DNA from: Ruminococcus sp.
Lineage (GTDB): Bacteria > Bacillota > Clostridia > Oscillospirales > Ruminococcaceae
DNA: 34,163 nt
Reading direction: 5' to 3'
Assembly (NCBI GenBank): GCA_024403935.1
Contig: JAKSQV010000016.1
Location: forward strand, 1 to 34,163
The notes beneath the pieces were generated by a model. The model searched no databases. It was not told where the DNA came from and saw only the letters and a program-made list of their open reading frames with translations. Made by a program: the position numbers and the translations under genes. Within the stretch, counting starts at the first letter, position 1. Each line of letters starts with the position of its first letter. Below are positions 1 to 8,164 of this stretch, one piece after another.

Positions 1-657
1 GACCTCTGCCTCATTCGTGCGCTCGTCGTCATAATCAAATGAATACGCATTCCTGAGATGATATGCACACTCTCCGCGCTTGCTGTCAAGCACCTCGCTG
101 TCCGAAAAAACTGATTCGTCACCAAACGGCATTACGCTCTCGTCAGCAGGTCCGATCCACTGTGCCCACAGATTTGTGACGGGAGTTGCGCTTCCGCCGT
201 TGTTGAGCAGCTCACGCACCTTCTTGGAATCAGTGATATACGGGTATTCATGTGCCATTGCATAGTATGCTGTATGGAACTCAGACAGATCAACCGTCGG
301 ATCACTCTGTATCACGCTGCTCTCCGCACTTGCTATCGCTGCATGAGCCCAGCAGGTGCCATAGGGAGTCTGTGACTTCACAGGCGATACAGGGTAGCTT
401 CCGCGCATGCTGAAACAGTCAGGGAAAGCTTCGTTCTCTGCTGATGCAGTAACAGTGCTCTCCTGCGGCATAAGCTCTACATCTGTGTCAGCAGACCTGA
501 CAGGCAGACCAAGAACAGGTGCGGAGAAAGCACAGCTTCCCGACGCGCGGCTCTCAGATGCGATACAGCAGACCGCATCCGTAAGTCCAGAGTTATACGA
601 AACGGCAAGAGTCAGAGCTGCTGCCGCTGAAACCGCATTTCTGATAAATCTTCTCAT
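1..657 (-). CDS. Secreted papain-like (C1) cysteine peptidase, C-terminus beyond window
   Basis: The reading frame is open for 219 codons from an ATG at 657 to the window edge, so only the N-terminal part is present. The start has a good ribosome site (AAGGGG) a few bases upstream. Residues 1-30 look like a signal peptide (MRRF, then an Ala/Leu/Val stretch). After a low-complexity spacer comes the papain active-site block: Gln96 (oxyanion hole), then GTCW with catalytic Cys102 followed by WAHAA. The catalytic His and Asn should lie beyond the edge. The protein is probably exported and cleaves proteins or peptides outside the cell. It starts 13 bases after the YdcF-like gene and is probably co-transcribed with it. 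In ruminococci such peptidases often end in a dockerin; that cannot be seen here. The family call is firm, the substrate unknown. Confidence 0.82.
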   Translation of the reverse strand, partial: MRRFIRNAVSAAAALTLAVSYNSGLTDAVCCIASESRASGSCAFSAPVLGLPVRSADTDVELMPQESTVTASAENEAFPDCFSMRGSYPVSPVKSQTPYGTCWAHAAIASAESSVIQSDPTVDLSEFHTAYYAMAHEYPYITDSKKVRELLNNGGSATPVTNLWAQWIGPADESVMPFGDESVFSDSEVLDSKRGECAYHLRNAYSFDYDDERTNEAEV

Positions 658-670
658 TATGCCCCTTCTT

Positions 671-1459
671 TCAGAAAAAAACATCACGTGCCGCATAGTA
701 CGCTATGCCAAACCACTCTCTCACCCAATATGTCGGCAGGAGCCACCAGGGCGTATGGGCCGAGATATTATACGCTTCCATGCCGAGTCTGTGAGCCTTC
801 ATATCGGAACGAAGCTGATGAAAGCCGTCAGTCACTATCGTTATGTGCTCAGGCAGCTCCTCACGTTCGATTATTTCCTTTGAAAAGCTGAGATTCTCAT
901 CTGTCGAAGCAGACTTGTCCTCCTCAAATATACGCTGAGGAGCAATACCGCGTGAGATAAGGTAGTTCTTCATACATTCAGCTTCGCTTATGCTCTCATC
1001 GCTGCCCTGCCCGCCCGATACTATCACATAAACCTCCGGATTCTCGGAAATATATTCGCATGCCGCATCAAGTCTCCGCCTGAGCATGAGACTTGGTGCG
1101 CCGTTTTTAACCTTGCACCCGAGCACTACCACCGTTGTGTCGGTGCTTTCGGGAGCATCATTCATTTCCTTCACCATAAAGAAGCTCATAACTGCCGCTG
1201 CGGCAATACAAATCACCGTCAATACTGCGGCAATACACACGGCAGCACGTCCGCCGCTGCTTTCCCACAGGTGCGAAATCAGGCTCGTGAATTTACCATA
1301 GAACAAAAAAACTGCGGTAAGAACTCCTGATACAAAAGCTCCGACGCAGTTTCCGAGGTTAAGTATCCCGCCTGTCAGCGGCAGAAGAAATACTATAAAT
1401 ATTAGAAAAGAAATGAGAGCCGGTAAAACTCTCATTTCTGTCCTGATTAGATTAAACAT
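671..1459 (-). CDS. YdcF/SanA-like membrane protein (DUF218 domain)
   Basis: 262 residues. Three hydrophobic segments (about residues 11-33, 38-58 and 72-96) are followed by a DUF218/YdcF domain from about residue 107, with VVVLGCKV, a LMLRRRLDAA helix, the VSGGQGSDE motif near 148-155 and an STDENLSFS segment. E. coli SanA and YdcF share this domain; SanA affects envelope barrier function, but the biochemical activity of the family is not settled. The ATG at 1459 lies 10 bases after the upstream PHP gene stops and has an AAGGA upstream. An in-frame start at 1510 would add 17 residues and overlap the PHP gene. The gene sits between the PHP phosphoesterase and the cysteine peptidase in one transcription unit. 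Confidence 0.78.
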   Translation of the reverse strand: MFNLIRTEMRVLPALISFLIFIVFLLPLTGGILNLGNCVGAFVSGVLTAVFLFYGKFTSLISHLWESSGGRAAVCIAAVLTVICIAAAAVMSFFMVKEMNDAPESTDTTVVVLGCKVKNGAPSLMLRRRLDAACEYISENPEVYVIVSGGQGSDESISEAECMKNYLISRGIAPQRIFEEDKSASTDENLSFSKEIIEREELPEHITIVTDGFHQLRSDMKAHRLGMEAYNISAHTPWWLLPTYWVREWFGIAYYAARDVFF

Positions 1460-1469
1460 TACTATATTG

Positions 1470-2306
1470 TCAGTCCTTCTTTGCAGCGAGCTTGAGAATT
1501 CGATCAACATCCTCCTGTGATGTCAGCTCACTTCCGAGATGTGTCGGTACACTGTTATAAAGTCCGTGGAAATCAGAACCGCCTGTCCTGATAAGCTCAT
1601 ATTTTTCAGCAATCGCATTGAGTTCTCCGCGGTATTTTTCATCTGCTGAATAATGGCCGATCTCCACGCCGTCGATCTTGCCCTTTTTCGCAAGCTCCTC
1701 AAGAAGCTCAATATTGTCATACTGGGCAGGATGAGCCATTACAGCCACTCCTCTTGCGGTATGAATAAGGTCGATAACGAAGTTGACATCAGGATACTCA
1801 CGTTCAACATAGCATGAACCCTTCTTCGGGTTAAAGAGCTCACTGTCAAGCTTGCCGTAGAACTCAAGTGCGTATCCGTAGTCAATAAGCGCACGCATGA
1901 TGTGCTGCTTGAATATGCTCTTTGAAGCTGTTGTGTGCTTGAGGATGCTTTCGATGGTAATGGGGTACTTCTCCATGACCTTCTCGATCATTTCCTTTGA
2001 GCACGCCTTTCTGATCTCACAGGATTTAAGGCACAGACCTTCAAGTCTGTCCGGTTTCTGCGGAGCGTAGCAAAGAATATGTACTTTTCTGTTTCTGTCC
2101 TTGTCCCATGCAGAAAGCTCAACGCCGTGGAGTATCTTGACTCCTTCGCGCTGTCCGAGCACATCTGCTCTTGAAAACGAAGCCATGGTGTCGTGATCGG
2201 TGATAGACAGCAGGTCTATACCGGTGCGTTTCGCCTGTGAAATAATGTCCTCGATGCCGAGTGAACCGTCGGATAACTTTGTATGACAGTGCAGATCGCA
2301 GATCAT
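1470..2306 (-). CDS. PHP-domain phosphoesterase (TrpH/YciV type)
   Basis: 278 residues with the full set of PHP metal-binding motifs: HCH at 6-8 with Asp13, ITDHDT at 35-40, GVELSA with Glu63, AHP with His192, and GSDFHG with Asp245 and His247. This is the single-domain TrpH/RNase AM class, whose members hydrolyse phosphate from nucleotides such as 3',5'-bisphosphates or digest short RNA 5' ends. Which substrate applies here cannot be told from sequence. The ATG is preceded by AGAGGT at a 7-base spacing. The gene is first in a unit with the YdcF-like and peptidase genes, behind the promoter at 2427-2455, with a leader of roughly 110 bases in which I see no known riboswitch. Confidence 0.88.
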   Translation of the reverse strand: MICDLHCHTKLSDGSLGIEDIISQAKRTGIDLLSITDHDTMASFSRADVLGQREGVKILHGVELSAWDKDRNRKVHILCYAPQKPDRLEGLCLKSCEIRKACSKEMIEKVMEKYPITIESILKHTTASKSIFKQHIMRALIDYGYALEFYGKLDSELFNPKKGSCYVEREYPDVNFVIDLIHTARGVAVMAHPAQYDNIELLEELAKKGKIDGVEIGHYSADEKYRGELNAIAEKYELIRTGGSDFHGLYNSVPTHLGSELTSQEDVDRILKLAAKKD

Positions 2307-2426
2307 TGTTCAAACCTCTTTTCAACGCCGCAAAGCTCTTTGCATAATAAATCAGCCAGCGGCAGACAAAATTGTATACTGCATTATATGTGTTAAAATC
2401 ATAATAAAGTATATACAGTAATAACA

Positions 2427-2455
2427 ATTATATCATATCTTATGACAAATTTCAA
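2427..2455 (-). promoter_or_regulatory. Sigma-A promoter of the PHP-YdcF-peptidase unit
   Basis: Read on the minus strand: TTGAAA, a 17-base spacer, then TATAAT with an extended -10 TG (TGA-TATAAT). Spacing and -10 match the vegetative consensus. Confidence 0.75.
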
Positions 2456-2526
2456 GTATTTTGTGCATTTTTTTAAAACTAAGGGCTTGTAAAATATGTA
2501 ATCAAATAAAATCCGGCTGTATTACG

Positions 2527-3348
2527 TCATTGTAAAGCGGCATAAAGCTCGCCCTTCCTGAAGCCCGTCTCCTTTGCAACAGCTTTGCAGGCATCTGTCG
2601 GTTTCTCTCCCATGTCCATGAGCTTCTTCACCTGTTCAACTGCCTGCTCAAGTGTCATTTCCTCTGCATCGGGACTGCCGCCTTTGACTACGAGCACATA
2701 CTCTCCGCGCGGCTCATGCTCCGAATAGTAGCTTACCGCCTCTGCAAGAGTGAAGCGCAGAGTCTCCTCGTGGAGCTTCGTTATCTCACGGCATATCGAA
2801 ATCTGCCTGTCCGCTCCAAAAAAGTCCGCAAGGTCATCAAGAGTTGTGCGGAGCTTATGCGGAGCCTCATAGAATATCATCGCAGCTGTCTCACCGCGGA
2901 GCCGCCCGAGCTGTTCTTCTCTCTCCTTCCTGTTCACGGAGAGAAAGCCCTCGAATGTGAAGCGGTCAAGGTGGATGCCCGAAAGAGCCGCCGCAGTTAC
3001 AACTGCCGACGGGCCAGGAACGGCTCTCACATCTATTCCGTTTTCATAAGCAAGCTTAACAAGCACCTCTCCGGGATCAGAAATACACGGCATACCTGCA
3101 TCAGTCACAACTCCGCAGCTCTCACCTGCAAGAAGCCTGTCGATAATGCGCTGTGCATCAGCGCGTGAACTGTGCTGATGGAAGCTCACAAGCTCGTTCT
3201 TTATCTCATAACGTGTAAGAAGCTTCAGCGTGACACGGGTATCCTCGGCACAAAGAAAATCGACCTCCGCAAGCATACGAAGCTGGCGGAGCGTTATATC
3301 CTCCATATTGCCGATAGGCGAACCGATTATATAAAGTGTACCGCTCAT
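2527..3348 (-). CDS. rsmI: 16S rRNA (cytidine1402-2'-O)-methyltransferase RsmI
   Basis: 273 residues, the usual family size. It transfers a methyl group from S-adenosylmethionine to the 2'-O of C1402 in the decoding centre of 16S rRNA. Family markers: GTLYIIGSPIGNMEDIT at 3-19, AEDTR at 34-38, a GVVTDAGMPCISDPG block and AVPGPSA, all typical of tetrapyrrole-methylase-fold RsmI proteins. It is the last gene of the six-gene operon, and its start overlaps the trmN6 stop by four bases (ATGA). The trmN6-rsmI pairing is conserved in Firmicutes (yabB-yabC region of Bacillus). I see no convincing terminator hairpin in the 70 bases after its stop. Confidence 0.95.
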   Translation of the reverse strand: MSGTLYIIGSPIGNMEDITLRQLRMLAEVDFLCAEDTRVTLKLLTRYEIKNELVSFHQHSSRADAQRIIDRLLAGESCGVVTDAGMPCISDPGEVLVKLAYENGIDVRAVPGPSAVVTAAALSGIHLDRFTFEGFLSVNRKEREEQLGRLRGETAAMIFYEAPHKLRTTLDDLADFFGADRQISICREITKLHEETLRFTLAEAVSYYSEHEPRGEYVLVVKGGSPDAEEMTLEQAVEQVKKLMDMGEKPTDACKAVAKETGFRKGELYAALQ

Positions 3349-4067
3349 TCCTGCTCCTTTCCCACAGCATATATCCTTTGCAGCTCATCCGTGAAGCCGT
3401 CACCGCTGCGGATATAGAGCTGCTGCTCTATCTTCATAAACGGCTTTGAACCTTTTTTCCCCTCTATCAGGAACAGCCACGGTGCTTCATCTGCGTTCTT
3501 TGATACCATACGAAGACGTTTCGGCTCGATATTGTGTGATTTCATTGCGTATATCACGTCGCTCAGACGCTCCGGACGGTTGCATACGCACAGCCTGCCT
3601 CCGAATTTCAGCAGCTTCTCCGCCGCCGCACATACATCATCTATTGTGCAGAGTATCTCATGCCTTGCAATACGCTGTGCGGTTATGGCACTCTGAAAGC
3701 CTGCATTGTCCGCTTTATAAGGCGGATTGCAGGTAACAAGGTCAAGCTGTCCGAGAGGTGCGCCCTCCCACAGCTCTTTCAGGTCAGCACACACGGGCAC
3801 TATCCCGACAGTCTCGCTTCGCTCCATTCCAAGACGAAGCTGTTCTATCGCGCCCTCCTGTATGTCAACAGCATAGGTCACCTGCGGCGGACGGTGCTTC
3901 TGCATTATCAGCGGAATGATACCGCAGCCTGTACCGAGATCGCATACCTTATCCTTTGCGCGGTACATTGAGAAGTCCGCCAGCAGAAAAGCGTCTGTAC
4001 CGAAGCGGTGGTCGCTGCTTGCACAGACATATATCCTATCTGTCAGTTTTTCGTATTTGTATTCCAT
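3345..4067 (-). CDS. trmN6: tRNA1(Val) (adenine37-N6)-methyltransferase family protein
   Basis: 240 residues. It is a class I SAM-dependent methyltransferase with the SAM loop DLGTGCG at 43-49 and the amino-methyltransferase motif NPPY at 114-117, which marks N6-adenine methylation. The N-terminal FGTDAFLLADF segment and overall layout match the YfiC/TrmN6 family, which in E. coli methylates A37 of tRNA-Val; the exact target in this organism is inferred. It begins two bases after mnmA ends and overlaps rsmI by four bases, so translation of the three is probably coupled. Confidence 0.85.
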   Translation of the reverse strand: MEYKYEKLTDRIYVCASSDHRFGTDAFLLADFSMYRAKDKVCDLGTGCGIIPLIMQKHRPPQVTYAVDIQEGAIEQLRLGMERSETVGIVPVCADLKELWEGAPLGQLDLVTCNPPYKADNAGFQSAITAQRIARHEILCTIDDVCAAAEKLLKFGGRLCVCNRPERLSDVIYAMKSHNIEPKRLRMVSKNADEAPWLFLIEGKKGSKPFMKIEQQLYIRSGDGFTDELQRIYAVGKEQE

Positions 4068-4069
4068 GC

Positions 4070-5146
4070 TTATAATATTGTTCCTCCGCCGACTACGATG
4101 TCTCCGTCATACAGTACCACAGCCTGTCCGCTTGTAACAGCTCTTTGAGGCTCATCAAATTCGACTCTGTATCTGCCATCCCCGATATACGATACAACAG
4201 CAGGCTGTTCGTGCTGTGAATATCTTGTCTTGGCTGTCACGCGCATCGGAGCCGTCAGCTCGTCTACGGAGATAAGATTGAAGTCCTCTGCAATTAGCGA
4301 ATCTGTATACAGGTCAGACTCGCTTCCGAGCGTTACCGTATTCGTCTCTGCATCCTTGCGTACTACGTATGCAGGCTTGCCGAGCGATATGCCGAGGTGC
4401 TTGCGCTGACCTACGGTATAGCATATCACGCCCTTGTGCTTTCCGAGAATGTTTCCGTCCATATCGGTGAAGCTGCCATGCTTCGGGACAATGCCGCTGA
4501 ATCTGCTGATGAATCCGGCATAGTCTCCGTCAGGCACAAAACAGATGTCCTGACTGTCAGGTTTGTCCGAGTTCACAAGTCCCACCTGCTCCGCAAGTGC
4601 GCGCACCCGTGACTTTTCAAGCTTTCCGAGCGGAAACAGCGTATGCGCAAGCTGGTCCTGCGTAAGTGAATATAATACATAGGTCTGGTCTTTACTGCGG
4701 TCAGCAGGCCGCTTCAGAATATATCGTCCGCGTTCCTCATCATACTCGATAACGGCATAGTGACCTGTTGCGATGAAGTCATATCCGAGCTCCATTGCGC
4801 GGTCAAGCATTGCACCGAATTTGACATGGCGATTGCACTCTATGCAGGGATTAGGAGTCCTGCCGCATATATAGCTCTGTGCAAACCGCTCCATAACATC
4901 TGCACGGAAGTATTCAGTGAAGTCGAAAACAAAGTGCCCGAAGCCGAGCTTTTCCGCCACTGCCTTTGCATCTGACACATCCGACAGGGCACAGCAGGTC
5001 TTGCCGTCCTGTACTGCCTCAGCAATGTCCGCATCGCCGAACATCCTCAGTGTCACGCCCGTGACATCATATCCTCCGTCTCTCAGGAGCATAGCGGCAA
5101 CAGAGCTGTCAACTCCGCCGCTCATCCCGACCATTACCTTATTCAT
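4070..5146 (-). CDS. mnmA: tRNA-specific 2-thiouridylase MnmA
   Basis: 358 residues. MnmA uses ATP and a relayed persulfide to make 2-thiouridine at wobble position 34 of tRNA-Lys, -Glu and -Gln. The PP-loop motif SGGVDSS is at 9-15. The two catalytic cysteines are present: Cys101 in TPNPCIEC and Cys202 in DSQDICFVP. The ATG at 5146 gives the standard N-terminus MNKVMVGMSGG; an upstream in-frame start at 5182 would add 12 residues lying inside the preceding gene and is unlikely. The start overlaps the HAD gene stop by eight bases. A cysteine desulfurase partner is not in the window. Confidence 0.96.
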   Translation of the reverse strand: MNKVMVGMSGGVDSSVAAMLLRDGGYDVTGVTLRMFGDADIAEAVQDGKTCCALSDVSDAKAVAEKLGFGHFVFDFTEYFRADVMERFAQSYICGRTPNPCIECNRHVKFGAMLDRAMELGYDFIATGHYAVIEYDEERGRYILKRPADRSKDQTYVLYSLTQDQLAHTLFPLGKLEKSRVRALAEQVGLVNSDKPDSQDICFVPDGDYAGFISRFSGIVPKHGSFTDMDGNILGKHKGVICYTVGQRKHLGISLGKPAYVVRKDAETNTVTLGSESDLYTDSLIAEDFNLISVDELTAPMRVTAKTRYSQHEQPAVVSYIGDGRYRVEFDEPQRAVTSGQAVVLYDGDIVVGGGTIL

Positions 5147-5804
5147 TTTCCATATCCTCAAACAGCGAACGCACCTCTCCAAGCTCCATGAAGCTGTGAT
5201 CCGCCAAAGACTTTATCTTTTCCCATTCCGCATCAGACGCCTTATCGTAAACTGCTGCCGTAATGAAGCCTGCACCCGATGCTGTCTCTATGCAGTGGAT
5301 CGAATCCTCAATAACAAGTGTTTCCGAAGGTGCTGTGCCGAGAAGCTCAGCCGCTCCGAGAAAAATATCAGGAAATCCCTTACCGTTCGGATATTCCTTG
5401 TCTGTGAGCAGAAATGACATTCCGTCAAGGATACCGCATCTTCTCATGGCTGCCTCGGCAAGTCCCTTATAGGTAGCCGTTGCAGTTCCGTATGGTATCC
5501 CTTTTTCGTCAAGGAAGGCGATCAGCTCAGCCGCTCCTTTTTTTAACGGGATATTGTGCTCGTACTCCTCGCGTACAAGCTCCTCTATACGGCGGATGAT
5601 CTGCTTTGGTGTCATATCAAGCCCAAAACTGCTTATCATGAACTCCGCTGCATTTTCTATCGTCATCTGCTTTATCTTCCACGAAATCCCTGAAGGCGGA
5701 TCGGTAACTCCCTGCTCCACGAGAAATCTGCGGTCAATATCGAACCACATCCCCATTGAGTCTATAAGTGTTCCGTCAAGGTCAAGAATTACTCCCTTTA
5801 TCAA
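5139..5804 (-). CDS. HAD-family phosphatase / beta-phosphoglucomutase-like hydrolase
   Basis: 221 residues. HAD motif I DLDGT is at 8-12 (Asp8 nucleophile, Asp10 acid/base), followed by a helical cap domain. Motif II lies around GTATATYKG, and motifs III/IV include the conserved Lys region (PNGKGFPDIF) and VIEDSIHCIETASGAG. The layout is that of the subfamily I phosphoglucomutase/phosphatase group; the substrate is not predictable. The ATG overlaps the stop of the C39-like lipoprotein gene (ATGA) and the 3' end overlaps mnmA, so it is an internal gene of the RNA-modification operon. Confidence 0.85.
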   Translation of the reverse strand: MIKGVILDLDGTLIDSMGMWFDIDRRFLVEQGVTDPPSGISWKIKQMTIENAAEFMISSFGLDMTPKQIIRRIEELVREEYEHNIPLKKGAAELIAFLDEKGIPYGTATATYKGLAEAAMRRCGILDGMSFLLTDKEYPNGKGFPDIFLGAAELLGTAPSETLVIEDSIHCIETASGAGFITAAVYDKASDAEWEKIKSLADHSFMELGEVRSLFEDMENE

Positions 5805-6832
5805 GATGCTTCCTCCGTTGTATTCTGTTCTTCATCTGCCGATTCTGCAGCAGGCTTCGGCTCATTCAGAACGTCAAGGTTCTTTCTGAACCATATCCGT
5901 GAATCTTCTTCAAAAAGGCGGGTTGCCTTGATCCATCCTTCTTTCTGTTCGGCGGTAGTGTAGTCCGCTCCTGCCGATTCCTCATTTCCGCAGAGTACAA
6001 CAGCCTGCCTGTCCATACTTTCGTATATGCGCGTAAAGCGTTCAATTTCATACGTTACGTTTCCTGCAAGCGGATCGGCAACGTGTACTACACCTGCCTC
6101 AAAATCAAAGCCGTAGACTACCACACAATGCTGCATGGGATTGAAGTTCAGGTCTTCTCCGCAGCCGAGTGTGAACTCGTATTCCTTGTGTGTTTCTGCC
6201 TGATTGATAGTCGTCCAGACGACAGCAGGTCTGCCCTGCTCTATCTGATAGTATACTGCCTCTATCGGGCTGCCTGTGATATTTACCGCATACCAGTCCG
6301 AACCAAGATAGCTGAAATAGTCGTCGGCTGCCCTGACTATGACGGGCGCATTGCAGCCGAATCCGTTGTTGCTGCGCGGATCACCGAGATATGCATCATT
6401 CATCGTATAATAGCCCACCTGATCGTTAGCCATGAAGATGTCCGCCATCTCGACCTTGTCCGCACTGAAGCCGTAGAAGTTAAGCAGCTCTGTCAGCGCG
6501 GTGATCTCACAGCCTGTCGGCAGCTCTGGTGTCTGAAGCAGAGCATCGACATTCACGGCGCACTTTGTCCCGAGCTCATAATCCTCAGGCATTGCTGTGT
6601 CAATTTCTATCCTGAGCGGAGCTCCGTACTCATTGGTAGCTTCGGTCGGCTCTGTAACAGGCTCCGTGGCTGCTGTTGTAACGGGCGCTGTGGTCACAGG
6701 AGGCAGAGTTGAAGCGATGGTTGCGCCCTCGACCACATTTTCTCCCTCAAGACGCAGTATGCGTCCTTTACATGATGTCACTGATGCTGTGCATATAATT
6801 GCAGCTATTGCTGCACACACAAGTTTTTTCAT
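5801..6832 (-). CDS. C39-like cysteine peptidase-type lipoprotein
   Basis: 343 residues. The leader ends in VTSC (Cys21), a plausible lipobox, so the protein is probably tethered to the outer face of the membrane. Residues 35-70 are a Thr/Pro/Glu-rich linker. The domain that follows has C39_2-type peptidase features: LPTGCEITALTELLNFYG-like start with Cys108, HCVVVYG with His235, and a VADPL segment with Asp253. This fits a papain-fold Cys-His-Asp triad. Such stand-alone C39-like proteins lack the transporter part of bacteriocin exporters, and their substrates are mostly unknown. The gene begins four bases after tmcAL ends and overlaps the HAD gene, so it is expressed with RNA-modification genes although it acts outside the cell. 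Confidence 0.8.
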   Translation of the reverse strand: MKKLVCAAIAAIICTASVTSCKGRILRLEGENVVEGATIASTLPPVTTAPVTTAATEPVTEPTEATNEYGAPLRIEIDTAMPEDYELGTKCAVNVDALLQTPELPTGCEITALTELLNFYGFSADKVEMADIFMANDQVGYYTMNDAYLGDPRSNNGFGCNAPVIVRAADDYFSYLGSDWYAVNITGSPIEAVYYQIEQGRPAVVWTTINQAETHKEYEFTLGCGEDLNFNPMQHCVVVYGFDFEAGVVHVADPLAGNVTYEIERFTRIYESMDRQAVVLCGNEESAGADYTTAEQKEGWIKATRLFEEDSRIWFRKNLDVLNEPKPAAESADEEQNTTEEAS

Positions 6833-6836
6833 ATTC

Positions 6837-8039
6837 TCACTCCAGGTCTATCGCTATCTTCGCTCTGTAATCATCAGCCGCGGAGGTCACTGTATCAAGT
6901 GCAAGACCGTATATGTCCGAAGCTCTTTCCTCAAGCTCGGCAAACCGTCTTGTCACGCTGTTCTTCTGTGAAAGCTTGGCAGGCGACGAGCCATACGGAA
7001 TGGCTGCTCTGCCCTTTGCCGCCGCAAGTATTTCCCTGCCCTTTTCATTGAAGGCAAGGATACGTCCGTACGGAGGCATATGAGTCATATCCTCACGCGT
7101 TATACCGATTATCAGCGAAAGAAGTATACGCCTGATACGTGCCATTGTATATCTTTTGGTTTTCACCAGACAGAGCAGCTCATCAAGTGAGCCTGCCATT
7201 CTTGCGCCGTATATCCTGTTTTCAAGTCCCTGCGCCACATCGCTTATCTGTGCTATTTCTTCAACCGAGGACATTCTGAGCTTGTACAGCATCACTCTTT
7301 CAAGGCACTCAAGCTTCGCAATGCCGCCACTTTCCGCGGCTTCACTTACAGCCTCTGCCCATAGCTCGGGCATTATATCCGCAAGCTCGGAACGATCCGC
7401 ACCTTCAAGTATCTTACCGCGTATGTAAGAAGCACTGGCATAGCCGCCGTCATCAGTATCCGCGTCGTGTGCTGCTCCCTCACGTCTGACAGTAAAGGGC
7501 TTCATCGGTGAGTGAAAAGTCTTCAGTGCGTGGAGATACTCAATAGCAAGAGTATTGTTCGGCTCAGAGACTACTGCCGCTGCTTCGGGATATACACCGT
7601 TCAGCACCGAGCTCAGTGCACGGGGATAGGTATATCCCTTTTCCATTATGTCCTGTATCTCAGCTTTGCGCGAGCCTGCAATCTCATCTATCCTCTCAAG
7701 AGCTTCCGAGAGCTTTTCAATGTCTCCGCACTCGCTGCCGAAACTGAGCTCGTCCACAACTCCAAGAGAATTGAGCAGCCACACTGCCCCTGCAGCGAAG
7801 TTCTCTGCCGACGACAGGCTGAACTGGACAGGCAACTCGATAACAAGGTCAACTCCCGACCTTACAGCAAGCCGCGCACGTCTGAGCTTGTCGATTATCG
7901 CAGTATCTCCGCGCTGGACAAAGCTTCCGCTCATAACGGAAACTATATGTGTTGCACCGTTTTTCCGTGTTTCATTTATGTGATACAGGTGACCGTTGTG
8001 GAACGGATTGTATTCGCAGATAAGACCGCTTATCTTCAT
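6837..8039 (-). CDS. tmcAL: tRNA(Met) cytidine acetate ligase TmcAL
   Basis: 400 residues. TmcAL uses ATP and acetate, through acetyl-AMP, to form N4-acetylcytidine at the wobble base of elongator tRNA-Met. The N-terminus MKISGLICEYNPFHNGHLYH holds the nucleotidyltransferase HNGH motif at 14-17; further family blocks include MSGSFVQRGD, ELPVQFSLSSAENFA and SYIRGKI. It is the first gene of the six-gene operon, behind its own promoter at 8073-8101. Its neighbour ackA encodes acetate kinase, so acetate metabolism and an acetate-using tRNA enzyme lie side by side, although in separate transcription units. Confidence 0.93.
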   Translation of the reverse strand: MKISGLICEYNPFHNGHLYHINETRKNGATHIVSVMSGSFVQRGDTAIIDKLRRARLAVRSGVDLVIELPVQFSLSSAENFAAGAVWLLNSLGVVDELSFGSECGDIEKLSEALERIDEIAGSRKAEIQDIMEKGYTYPRALSSVLNGVYPEAAAVVSEPNNTLAIEYLHALKTFHSPMKPFTVRREGAAHDADTDDGGYASASYIRGKILEGADRSELADIMPELWAEAVSEAAESGGIAKLECLERVMLYKLRMSSVEEIAQISDVAQGLENRIYGARMAGSLDELLCLVKTKRYTMARIRRILLSLIIGITREDMTHMPPYGRILAFNEKGREILAAAKGRAAIPYGSSPAKLSQKNSVTRRFAELEERASDIYGLALDTVTSAADDYRAKIAIDLE

Positions 8040-8072
8040 TTATATACCTCGCACAAAAAACATTATATCCAT

Positions 8073-8101
8073 ATTATGCCTTATTTTTGCATATTTGTCA
8101 A
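8073..8101 (-). promoter_or_regulatory. Promoter of the tmcAL-rsmI operon
   Basis: Minus strand: TTGACA, 17-base spacer, CATAAT. It lies between the ackA terminator and the tmcAL start, so the operon has its own initiation site. A second AT-rich TATAAT-like string lies slightly downstream without a matching -35. Confidence 0.7.
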
Positions 8102-8118
8102 GCAGACCGCACCAACGA

Positions 8119-8148
8119 AAAAGCAGGACACCCAAAGGTGTCCTGCTC
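8119..8148 (-). terminator. Intrinsic terminator of ackA
   Basis: A perfect 11-bp stem (AGCAGGACACC with its complement) closes a 4-base loop and is followed on the minus strand by TTTTT. It starts 17 bases after the ackA stop codon. Confidence 0.9.
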
Positions 8149-8164
8149 AAATGTCATGTAATGC

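Noticed and set aside
2307-2426. Riboswitch in the PHP gene leader
   Set aside because: Only a short GCAAAG/CTTTGC hairpin is visible near the ribosome site; no known aptamer core was recognised.
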